64,000 bases of DNA from Agapanthus africanus (Eukaryota; Streptophyta; Magnoliopsida; Asparagales; Amaryllidaceae), in NCBI GenBank assembly GCA_030015575.1, contig CM057338.1, positions 634,810,189 to 634,874,188 on the forward strand, written 5' to 3'. The notes under the pieces are model-generated. The model had not been told where the DNA came from, searched no databases, and was given only the letters and a program-made list of their open reading frames with translations. Made by a program: the position numbers and the translations under genes. Shown one piece after another: positions 19,821 to 30,126 of this stretch. Numbering within the stretch: the first letter of the stretch is position 1; each line of letters starts with the position of its first letter.

Positions 19821-22800
19821 CTAAGGCCATGTACTGGCGTATCGAAGACCTATCATCTCGATCAGCCGCTCGAACTGAGTCTGGGGTAGGGCCTTCGTGA
19901 ATGGATCTGCTGTGTTATCCTCTGATGCAACTCTCCGGACCTCGATCTCCTGGCGATCTACGATCTCCCTGATCTGGTGATACCGCCTTAAGATGTGTCT
20001 GGATTTCTGATGGGACCTGGGTTCCTTCGCTAAAGCTATAGCCCCGTTGTTGTCGCAATACAGAGGTATTGGGTCAACAATGGACGGAACCACCTGAAGT
20101 TCTTTCAAGAACTTCCTCATCCAGACAGCTTCTTTTGCGGCATCAGATGCAGCGATGTATTCCGCTTCCATAGTCGAGTCAGCAACGATTTCCTGTTTGG
20201 AGCTCTTCCAACACACCGCCCCTCCATTGAGGGTAAAGACAAAACCCGACATGGACTTGGAATCATCCTTGTCACTCTGGAAGCTGGAGTCAGCAAAGGC
20301 CTCAACCTGCAGGTCTTTTCCGCCATACACCAAGAACATCTCCTTAGTCCTTCTCAGGTAATTGAGAATGTTCTTTACTGCTATCCAATATTTCTCCCCA
20401 GGGTTTGACTGATACCTGCTTACCACACTCAGTACATAAGCCACATCCGGTCTGGTACACAACATCGCATACATTATAGAGCCTACCGTAGAAGCGTAGG
20501 GTATAATAGACATGCGATCCCTCTCCAAATCAGTCTTGGGAGACATCTCTTTGGAGAGGGTGATCCCGTGACAAGCCGGTAGATTACCGCGCTTGGAATC
20601 TTCCATACTGAATCTCTTCAGTATGGTGTCGATGTACCTGGACTGCGAGAGTCCTAATACCCTCTTGGATCTGTCACGGTAGATCCGGATACCCAGAATG
20701 TAGGAGGCATCACCCAGGTCTTTCATGGAGAACCTGTGTGACAAGAACCCCTTGACAGATTGTAGCATAGGAATGTCATTTCCTATTAAGAGAATGTCAT
20801 CCACGTATAAAACGAGGAATACTACAGTTCTCGCTACAAATCTACAATAGATGCATGGTTCATCTGGATTTTGATAAAGCCAAATTCTTTGACCGTCTCA
20901 TCAAAACAGATGTTCCAACTCCGCGATGCCTGCTTGAGTCCATAAATGGACTTGAGCAACTTGCACACCTTTCCGCTGCTCCCACCCTGAAAGAAACCCT
21001 CTGGCTGGTCCATATAGACACACTCCTCTAAATGACCATTTAGAAAAGCTGTCTTTACGTCCATCTGCCAAATCTCATAATCGTGGAAAGCAGCGATGGC
21101 AAGAAGGATCCGAATGGATTTCAGCATAGCTACTGGAGAAAAGGTTTCGTCATAGTCCAAACCAGGTCGCTGACGAAAACCCTTTGCTACCAGTCTAGCT
21201 TTATAGGTCTCAACCTGTCCATCTACACCAATCTTCCTTTTGAAGATCCACTTGCATCCTACGGGTTTTACCCCGTCTGGAGCAATGTCCAACGTCCATA
21301 CCTTGTTGGTGTACATGGACTCCATCTCGGTCCGCATTGCATCCAGCCATTTTACCGAGTCGACGCTCTGAATGGCTTGCTGGAAGCTAGTAGGCTCATC
21401 ACAATCCAGGATGCAGTCTTCTCTATCCCCGTCAATGAGAAAACCGTAGTATCTCTCGGGCGGATGAGACTGCCTACTACTCCTGCGGAGTGGCATAGGA
21501 ATGTCCTGTTCTTTTGAACCTTCTGGTTCCACTAAACTTTCAGTAGTAGTTTGTGGTTCTGGAATTTCTTCCTGTTCTATTGCGCTCCCACTTATTTCTT
21601 TTTCTATGAACTGATGTTCTAGAAAGTGGGCATTGCGAGAAACAAGGACTTTTTGTTCCTCTGCGTAATAGAAAAGATACCTCCTGGAGTTCTTTGGGTA
21701 TCCTACAAACTTGCACAGTACTGAGCGTGCCTCGAGCTTGTCCACATGCTGCTTTTTGACATAAGCTGGACATCCCCAAATCTTCAAGTATTGAAGATAG
21801 GGTTTCTTCCCACTCCATAACTCATATGGTGTGGTAGGCACAGTCTTAGTGGGAACACGGTTCAAAAGATATGCAGCTGTTTCTAGCGCATATCCCCAGA
21901 ATGATCGCGGTAACTCAGCGTTACTCATCATGGACCGTACCATATCCAATAGGGTTCGGTTCCGTCTCTCCGATACACCGTTATGTTGCGGAGTGTATGG
22001 AGGAGTATGCTGAGAGAGAATTCCATTCTCTTTTAAGTAATTCAGGAATTCGGCACTTAAGTATTCTCCTCCTCGATCCGATCTTAGGATCTTGATACTT
22101 TTGCCTGTTTGTTTTTCTACTTCATTCTTATATTCCTGGAACTTATCAAAAGCTTCGGATTTATGCTTCATTAAGAAGACATGTCCGAATCTTGAGAAAT
22201 CATCCGTAAAAGTTATGAAGTAAGAAAAACCGCTTCGCGCATGTGTAGACATTGGACCGCACACGTCGCTGTGTACGAGTCCCAAGAGCTCGCTCGCTCT
22301 TTCTCCGTGTCCAGAAAACGGAGCCTTTGTCATCTTTCCTTTGAGACAGGATTGACAAGTTGCATACGATTGATATTCGAACGAATCTAAATATCCTTCA
22401 GTATGTAACTTAGTCAATCTTCTCTCGTTGATGTGACCCAGTCTACAATGCCATAAGAAAGTTTTATTAATTTCTGGAGACTTTCTTTTGTGTGTATTCT
22501 GGATATTGAAAATCTGTGGTTGGTTTAAAACGTATATACCGTTGTTCAATGTACCTGACCCAATCAACACTTGATTAAGGTGAATGTTCACTACATTACT
22601 TACAAATGCAAATTCATAACCTTCTTTAGATAATAAAGATACAGAAATGATATTACAGGTTGCATTTGGTACATAATAACAACTACGCAAAACCAAAAAG
22701 TGTCCATCTGATAATCCCAGGTGATAGTCCCCCACGGCCTCAGCATCCATGCTAGCACCGTTCGCAACTCTGAGGGTCATGTCACCTGCCTTCAAAACTC

Positions 22801-23770
22801 TACGCTTTCTCAACGCCTGCAAAGAATTACAGATATGAGATCCTGATCCGGTATCCAATACCCAGGAATTAGAGTTTATTGATAGACAATTTTCAATAAC
22901 ATACACACCTGAAGCTGAAGCTGCAACTCGCTTCAAATCCTGTGTTCTGGCTTTCCAAGCCTTGCAATCTTGTTTCCAGTGACCACTTTTGTGACAATAG
23001 AAGCATTCTTCCTTCCCCACCAGCTTCCCCGCTATCTTTGTTGCTTTACCCTTTCCCTTCGTATCCACTTTACCGACACCGCCTCTTGGTTTGGCGGGGG
23101 CTTTCTTCTTCTTGCCCTTGGCTTTCGCCCTGGACCTAGAAGAGGAAGATCCTCCTACAAACAAAGTGGATGTCTCCCTACCCTTCTGTAGGGTGCCCTC
23201 AGCAGTCCTCAACATGTTCAGAAGTTCGGCAAGTTCAACCTCCTTTCCTTGCATGTTGAAGTTAAGAATGAACTGGGCGTAAGTGGAAGGAAGGGACTGG
23301 AGAATCAAATCGGTATAGAGTTCATTCTCCAACGTGGTCCCAAGGTCCGCGAGCTCCTCTATGTAGCCGATCATCTTAAGCACGTGGTCCGCTACCGATG
23401 ATCCGACGGCCAACCTTGCCGAAAAGAGCTTATTCGACACTTCGTATCTAGCGATACGAGACTGCTCTCCATACAGTTCTTTTGTATGGAGAAATATGGA
23501 CTCTAGGTCCATATTCTCGTGCCTCCTCTGATGGTCGTTGTCCATCGAGGCTAGTACGAGGCATCTGGCCCTCGCGCAATCTATCTCCCATGTCTTACGG
23601 ATTTCAACATCCGCGACGCTGGAGGTGGGACCTGGGACAGGGGGAGCTTTGGTGGTAAGTATATACCCCAGCTTGTCATAAGTGATAGCCATCTTGACAT
23701 TCCTGAGCCAATCTTTGTAGTTTGGCCCTGTCAATATGTTTTTATCTAATAGTAACTTAAGTCCGGTCAT
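19821..23770 (-). CDS. gag-pol: gag-pol polyprotein of element A, one-base frameshift
   Basis: From ATG 23770 (chosen because the longer frame opens with TTG) 978 codons are open. A one-base loss in the T-run at 20869-20872 then changes frame, and the rest runs from ~20870 to 19821. In order: gag with LTGPNYKDWLRNVK; zinc knuckle CFYCHKSGHWKQDC at residue ~254; protease WVLDTGSGSH at ~301; integrase HCRLGH..CQSC zinc region at ~438-474 and catalytic HSDVCGP, RSDRGGEY and VSERRN acids at ~501, 563 and 600; RT with QMDVKTAFLNG at ~902 and YVDD at 20796-20807; RNase H with ADSSFQ and MEAEYIAASDA; end DNTADPFTKALPQ. Total length fits a complete copia polyprotein. The broken RT makes this copy non-autonomous unless the shift is an assembly error. 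Confidence 0.95.
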
Positions 23771-24278
23771 CTTGAATGGTCGCTGCAATTAGGAGAGAGA
23801 AAAGAAACACTTTAGCATGATGCTCTTGCAAGTTTAGAGTGGTTTTTAGTTTGTCTAAACTGGATGGCTCCCACTGTCTCTCGAATCCCTTCTCAAACCG
23901 TAAAGAAAAGGATTAGCCGGGATCATTCTCACCGTACAATACTTGCTTAACCGTTCAGCCAGGCCAGTGTCGGTACTTCGAGGGAGGTTTTCCAACGCTT
24001 TCGCGAAGTTCCTTAATTAAGTAACCTCTTTTCCCTGTGGGCGTAGCCCCGCTAACACCTTTCTAGGCACCTACTAGGTTTATAGCATTGATCGTTAAGT
24101 GAGAGTTTTCCCAAGGAGTAGCATATACTCACAGTAGGATCGGGATCCAAATATCATCGCGTGATAAAGCCGAAGGAATCCTACCAGAATTATCACACTC
24201 CAAATGGTATGCAAGTCTAGCAAGTTTCAGTACTTATGAAACTCCCGATGTGGATTTTTGCCCCATGCTCTTATGACC

Positions 24279-24473
24279 TTGGCGTGAGGTCAAAATGTCA
24301 TAAGTCACATGTCAAGTTCTTCCCATCATTATCCTGGTTAATTTGAACCCACCCGTACCTACCCTTGACGTAGGCCAAAACGGCAGTACGACTGTCTCAA
24401 ATCAACGCATTCTATCTATGCAACGGATAAATATCCGGTAGCTACCAATCACTATGCCTTGGCATGAGGTCAA
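24279..24473 (-). repeat. Triple palindromic leader motif, element A
   Basis: On the minus strand: TTGACCTCATGCCAA (24459-24473), TTGGCCTACGTCAA (24365-24378) and TTGACCTCACGCCAA (24279-24293). Spacing is 94 then 86 bases, as in the other families. The outer two are alike; the middle one differs. Confidence 0.75.
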
Positions 24474-25570
24474 AATACATAGCTTGAATACTACCGAATA
24501 TTTAACCGAAATGATGGAGGGCTACGGATGGTTTTGGCGAAACCGTGAACGTAGTGAACTTGATATAATCGATGGAACGAGATAGCTTTTAAAAGGAGTG
24601 GTTCAAGCTCCGCGTTTAAATGTATAGTTTTGAAAAGAACCGAGTGGTTTTCAAAGTGTTCCAATCGACTTTTACTTGGTTTATTTCTTGCATTAGTTCT
24701 TTTAATGCGTCCCATCATTTAATCCTACCATTGCAGAAAACAACCAAAATATGACGTACGCTTATGCCATTCGCATTCGCCACGGGGCCCCGTCATCACC
24801 CGTTAGGTTACTTAACTAACGACAGAGCGGGGGCTGGGCTAGCGCGGCTGTAAAACATAAGCAACGCCTAAATAGTTATTATATATAAATATATAGCAAT
24901 GATAGACATTACAGATCACAGATGAATACATTGGATATACTAGGAATCCGCAATGCGTTCGAGCCTGCAACGCAAAGCGGATTACACGGTCGCGGTGAAT
25001 AGCCAATACCCCACCCAAGACCCCTACGGGTGCGGCAAACTACCCGCCAAGCACCCGAAGCGAAGCAACCTCCCTCACCACCGTGAGTAGGACACTCGGC
25101 ACTTCGAGATACCCGGTAGTTTGTGCACCCCCTCCATGGGTCTATCCTAGGAGCAAAAACAGTAAAAAGAATTATACAATGACGGCTACAACCCCGACCC
25201 GGTTGTGCGGCCATACAAAGAATATAATTACATCAATTTACTTGTTACAAATGAATGAAAGAAAAACAACGCTCATCTCACATCCACCCCGGCCATTCAC
25301 CCGCGACAATCCAATCCATTCATATCCACAAACCAATAACAATCACAGATCATGTATAACCCCGACTAATCGTCTTATAGCGATTAGCCGACGTTCAATA
25401 CATGCAAGCATTACAGATATAACCGATGTAGTTAAAGTGTAGTGAAGTTCCGAAAAATACGGATTTATAGGCCCCCAAAAGTAAATTTTAGTTCTGGAAA
25501 ATCTGGGCACATATAATATATCCTAAAAATCCCAAAACCAACACAGAAACATACTGCACCAAAAACGATG

Positions 25571-25652
25571 CAGAGAGGTGACAAGACGGCCGCGCTTCCG
25601 CGGCAAGAGCTTCCTTATGCCGCGGAAGCGCGGTCCTCTAGACTCCTCTCTG
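25571..25652 (-). other. Two-tier GC-rich leader hairpin of element A
   Basis: A perfect 16-bp stem pairs 25590-25605 (CCGCGCTTCCGCGGCA) with 25618-25633 around a 12-nt loop. An outer 8-bp stem pairs CAGAGAGG (25571-25578) with CCTCTCTG (25645-25652). It begins ~180 nt downstream of the primer site in the sense of transcription. B copy 2 and C have hairpins of different sequence at a similar distance. Confidence 0.8.
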
Positions 25653-25830
25653 GTTCGTCTTTGGTGGTATTTCACACAAAACCCTGAGATAATTTTTGAA
25701 GTATAAAGTTTTTTATTTTGACCAGAAAAAAAATTAACAGAAACTAGGGTTTTTCGAGTTTGGTTTTTCGATTTTCCCGGTTTCGAAACTTCGTTACACT
25801 TAACTACTTAGCTAGTTTAGGTTTAGTTAG

Positions 25831-25842
25831 GCTCTGATACCA
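25831..25842 (-). other. Primer binding site of element A (tRNA-iMet)
   Basis: The minus strand reads TGGTATCAGAGC one base inside the 5' LTR, complementary to the 3' end of plant initiator methionine tRNA, the usual primer for Ty1/copia elements. Confidence 0.95.
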
Positions 25843-25843
25843 C

Positions 25844-27873
25844 TGTAAGTCCGTGTTGCCCATCCCGGTGCTTACGGGAGGCGGAAAACATAATAAAAAA
25901 CGGATTTTTAATGACTTAGGCAACATGGACTTTGCTTGTGAGGATCTTTGCTAAACGAAAACTTGCTAACCCTAACTACAAAGTAGCTAAGTGATGAAAG
26001 GTTATACCTTTGGTCTTTAGTCCTTCTCTCCTTGCTCCTAGGAATGGTAGAAAGAGTTCACCTTGCTTGTCTTCTCCCGTCAAAGAAAGATCCACTTGAA
26101 AGCCACCACCTTTAGCTTCAACTCCAAGCTAGGAGTAACTAGAGTGCAAGAAATGCTAAGACTTGAACCCTAGAAGAGAGTAGAGAGGATCAAGTGAAGG
26201 TTTTTCTCAAGCTTTTTGTTTCTCAACACATGAGAGGGAGAGAGCTTGAGGGAGAGAATGAACAAGAGAGAGAAATGATATGAGAGAATGAGAAAATAAT
26301 AGAGCTCTTCTCACTAATATGTGTGAATTAATTTAATTGAATAATTAGCTAGATAATTATCATGGTAAATCATGACATGCCCATTATCATTTCAAATTGC
26401 AAAGATCAAAAAGCATCTTCCAAAAGAAATTATGATGGTCAAAGTGTCAACCTTGGTCAACAAGTCAAAGAAGTCAAAAGGTCAATAACCACAACCATGG
26501 ATAATTATCAAACTAATTACTAATTAACAATAACACACACATAAATATTAGGGTTAATAAAATGACAATAGCCATTAACCCTAATCAAGGTCCTCTCCCT
26601 CAATCTCAAGCAACTATGCATACGCACCCGCATTCGTGATCCGAGGAACACGAACACAATGAGAAAAACCAATCTCTAATCATATACTAGGATCCGGCTT
26701 AAACCAAAGCCCGCTAGTATAAACTGTCCGGACAGCAAACGTGCACAAGTGCGCGGATGCGAACGAACCCTGTCGCAAAACCATGCGACCTCTACTCATT
26801 TTGCCTAAAGGCGAATAGCTCTCTGTGTGGGACTCTAAAGACTCGACACTACGCTGGCAGTGGGTTTAACCACAGACCGCAAGCGGCACTAGCTGTACGT
26901 AACGGTCCCCAGGTAGATGTCGATAAGAAGACTGACGAGGTGAACCCCATCTGCACTCCTACTGAGCCTGTATGTGACAATCTCCGTACAGTCCGGTCTG
27001 TTCGTCTGATACATCGCATGGCGGGCCTAGGGGGGCGGTGAACGTCAGTCCCCTAATAGCGGTACAAGTCGTGTCGGAGTGTAGCCCAGAACACCCTGAG
27101 ATAACACTGGAAACCTACCAGTATATCTCGCTTGCCCTGGCCAGGGACTACTCGTGTAATGGCTCTCCTAGACACAGCGCGATGTCAACCCCCAATACCG
27201 GGAGAGACGAATCCTGTCTAACCGTCACTGCCTCCAAGTGCTTCGGGACTGCACCCAAAAACTACCTGTTTGCACAGCTCCTTTGAGCCGTGGTAGGGTA
27301 GTAATCAAAGTGCAGTGGGAACACACTCGAGGCGAAGTGACAGTGTCAAGTCAGCGGACTAAGCTGTACTCATGTCACCTGGGAACTGATAACTGACGAT
27401 AGGTATATTACCAACCAACAGTTCCCGACGAGTCCTGTCCAGTGTACTCGTAACCTAACGAGCACCCGCATACTATCCCAAGTACGACGTACTAACGGCT
27501 GTGGGACAGACCGTCTCCCACACTGGGATGAGAAGCGCATACGCTAGTCTACTCCGGAGTATCGATGCCCTGTCTCGATAGTCCAACGACCAGGGACCTG
27601 TATAAGGATGTGCTTATAGATTACCCAGCTCCCACGAGTGCGAGCGCCATCACAACGCTGGTAATCAAGCAAAGATCCTAAGGGCTCTACTAATATGTAT
27701 ACCAGCAATATGCTAAAAGAAACACATGCACATATTAAAGCAGAGACAAACCAAGTAGCATACTACCATTTCGAGCAAGATTGTATATACAACTGTGAAT
27801 ATCCCAAGCTTCCATTAAGTAATATACAAACTAGTATGATACAGTAATGGCCTCTAGGGCATATACACTAACA
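25844..27873 (-). repeat. 5' LTR of element A
   Basis: 2030 bp, the near-identical partner of 17777-19806. In sense orientation it starts at 27873 with TGTTAG and ends CTTACA at 25844, next to the primer site. It holds the promoter and polyadenylation signals in principle; I could not place a TATA box with confidence. Confidence 0.95.
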
Positions 27874-27878
27874 GAATA
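27874..27878. repeat. Target-site duplication GAATA (right) of element A
   Basis: The second copy of GAATA, followed by TCCGTTGCTCTGCACC. The family B paralogue reads GAATATCCGCTGTTATGCACC at 58933, without an insertion. Confidence 0.93.
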
Positions 27879-28299
27879 TCCGTTGCTCTGCACCACTTTC
27901 AAATTGATATATCTGTACGTCTATTTTTATAGAGTGAGATATAACTTTTTGAAATTATGTCCATGACATTTACCAATATCAGTGGATGGTTAGATAAGGA
28001 GCATTAAACAACGGTGTAATTCTTCTTAACCATAAGTACAGTTTTCAACCTACGACACACAGGGATTGAGTTATTAGACTCAAGGGACTTATACAGAGTA
28101 TTATATGTTGTCCGGTGTCCTTCAGGACAGAGGGGTTGGTACTCGTACTATATTCTGTTTACTTATGACTTCTCTAGTTCGTAGACATGTGTTTCGTAGA
28201 AACACAAGGTCCAAGTTTTGAGAAGTTATATGTATATGAATAAAGTAGAGAACCAGGTGTTGCAAGTATCAGGATTCTTCAAGGTGATCGAAGATGTAG

Positions 28300-30110
28300 A
28301 TACTTATGTATGGTATTCAGTTGATAGTAATGATAAAGAGAACTTGCTTCTCTTTCAGGTTACTCATAATTGAAAGCACTCCTAAGTTGAGTAATGATGA
28401 TCGGCCTCCTTCCATTTAGTTGACATGCACTGGAGACAGTTGCATGATTTGAATCTGGTTCCAATTAAATTAGTTCCTCTGTTTCTATGTTGGATATAGA
28501 ACAGTTCATATCTTAACGATGTTATGGTATGGGGAGTTGTTCGGCATATGCTTAAAACCAGACTCTGGATAACTCAAGGCACGTCTCTGTAATGGTTGTT
28601 TGTGGGTTGACCCGGGCTATGACGAGGGTTGACTTTCTACCATTTGGAAGATCAATGGTGATATTGTTCTTGACTCGCCACAGTTTTAAAAGAAAAGGAT
28701 TTTTTTCGAAAACAGTAGTGGGAGTATGGTAGAACTGGAAGTGATTCCAGAACCGCAAACGATTACGGAAAATTTAATAAGAACCTAACGATTCAATCTG
28801 GTTTTACATTCCATTGGTCACTTCACAGATATGGTGGGCAACCTCAGGCACCCGAGAGGTACTCCGGTAGCCTCAAGGACGGTGACAGGGAGGTTCTTGT
28901 TTACCCAGACTTGCCATTGCTGTTGTTCCAGACTGTGAGACACGGCAGGAGGATGAGTATAGCGTCGTTCTAAACAAGCTTTAGAAGTGCACGTGTATAT
29001 GACTCTGCCAGAGGGTTGTCGTAGTCAGTGGGAGCAGCAAAAGCATAGTGGACAAGTAGCTTATGTCTATTTATGGACTAAAGCAGATATAGCGGAGATA
29101 GATCATCTATTTCTGATGTGACAGTCATAGGTTTGACTTCATCAGAATAGGGGATGGATCTATTAAGAAGGTAGTAGGGTATGATGTCCTGGTATTTGGA
29201 TGACATACACAGAGTAGGAAGTGAAATTCCTATACTACAATCGGTTATACTTTGGTTGTCACACAGTGGTTTCTCCACATAAGGAGTAGGATATTATATC
29301 AGACATTCCGGTTGCTAGATCTATGGTTTTAGATCTAGATTTGAGAAGTGTCCCAATCTGGGTACTTAGACAGCATTCTAAAGGTGTTTTAGGATGGACG
29401 ACTCCTGGCACGGTAGTGTACCTGTAGGTGAGGGAGTCACCCTCTCTAAAGGTGTCTTACAGACTAAAGGGGAGAGGGATGTACATGATTGGCAGATCAC
29501 TTGCTTAGGCAATTGAGTTAATCATGAAATGTCAAGTACCACACCAGATATTCTTTTTGCACGAAATGCAATAAGTTGATATTGATCCAATCCTGGAGAA
29601 AAGATCGGAAGCAGTTTTAGAATATGAGTGGATGTTCTAGGGATCTGATAACGGCAACCTCTTTCAGGAGAAGGTTATCATTCCAAGCTTCCAAGGTGAC
29701 CTGGATGACAGAGTGGCTGTCAGAGTTATAGTTTTCCCTCCGACGAGGGGCAGTAGTTTGGACAAGTGGTCCAAGGGGATACTGAGGGAGGCATGGCGCA
29801 GGATATAGATTAAGTTCAGTTGATGATACAGTCTAAGAAGTTTGGATTTGGAGTTCATTTATGAGCTAGGTCCCATCAGATATCCAGACATATTCTGAGA
29901 CAGGTATTACTCATTTCGGAAGATGGCTTTCTCCACGAACTTGAGATATAGAGAGACATAGAAAGAAACATCAGAGCGGATCCACTCACTGAGGTTATTC
30001 CTCGAACGCAATAGTTTCGCAAACAGGCTTTGTGAGACTGATTAGTAGAGGAGTTGGGTGTTCGGTATCACACGGGCTGCGAGTATGCGACATCGCAATA
30101 ATTAGCCTTG
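28300..30110 (+). pseudogene. Decayed copia pol of family B copy 1
   Basis: No long frame survives, but pieces align by position with the pol genes of A and C. An integrase tail (GGGGAGTTGTTCGGC near 28533) corresponds to the IWGCPAY region. ACCCGGGCTATGACGAGG near 28608 corresponds to PGLDYDE. TATTTGGATGACATAC near 29192 corresponds to YVDD. GCGGATCCACTCACTGAG near 29976 corresponds to ADPFTKA at the RNase H end. Stops and shifts are everywhere. The second B copy at 59500-61170 has the same decayed sequence, so decay preceded copying. 27879-28300 also belongs to the element but shows nothing recognisable. Confidence 0.6.
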
Positions 30111-30115
30111 AGTGC

Positions 30116-30126
30116 AAGTGGGAGAT
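30116..30126 (+). other. Polypurine tract, family B copy 1
   Basis: AAGTGGGAGAT directly precedes the LTR start TGTTGGAG; the same 11 bases occur at 49052 (C) and 61174 (B copy 2). Confidence 0.85.

Larger units (their letters stand above)
23771..25830 (-). other. Leader of element A, ~2 kb, non-coding
   Basis: No protein-coding sequence is convincing here. Read on the minus strand from the primer site it carries the GC-rich two-tier hairpin (25571-25652), the hairpin CGTTAG-N9-CTAACG (24801-24821) and the triple palindromic motif (24459-24473, 24365-24378, 24279-24293). It aligns loosely with the leaders of B, C and D. Confidence 0.7.
17777..27873 (-). mobile_element. Element A: near-intact Ty1/copia retrotransposon (Angela-like)
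   Basis: 10,097 bp with equal 2030-bp LTRs beginning and ending TG..CA, GAATA duplications, primer site at 25831-25842, polypurine tract at 19807-19817, ~2 kb leader and a gag-pol gene, all on the minus strand. It interrupts family B copy 1. The sense LTR start TGTTAGTGTATATGCCCTAG resembles the TGCCCTAGAGGC box of BARE/Angela elements, and the long LTR and leader also fit that lineage. The protein order PR-INT-RT-RH proves Ty1/copia; the lineage name is my inference. Confidence 0.93.

Noticed and set aside
25083-25442. 119-codon + strand ORF in the leader of element A
   Set aside because: It runs antisense to a non-coding leader, has no motif, and there is no equivalent in the other leaders.
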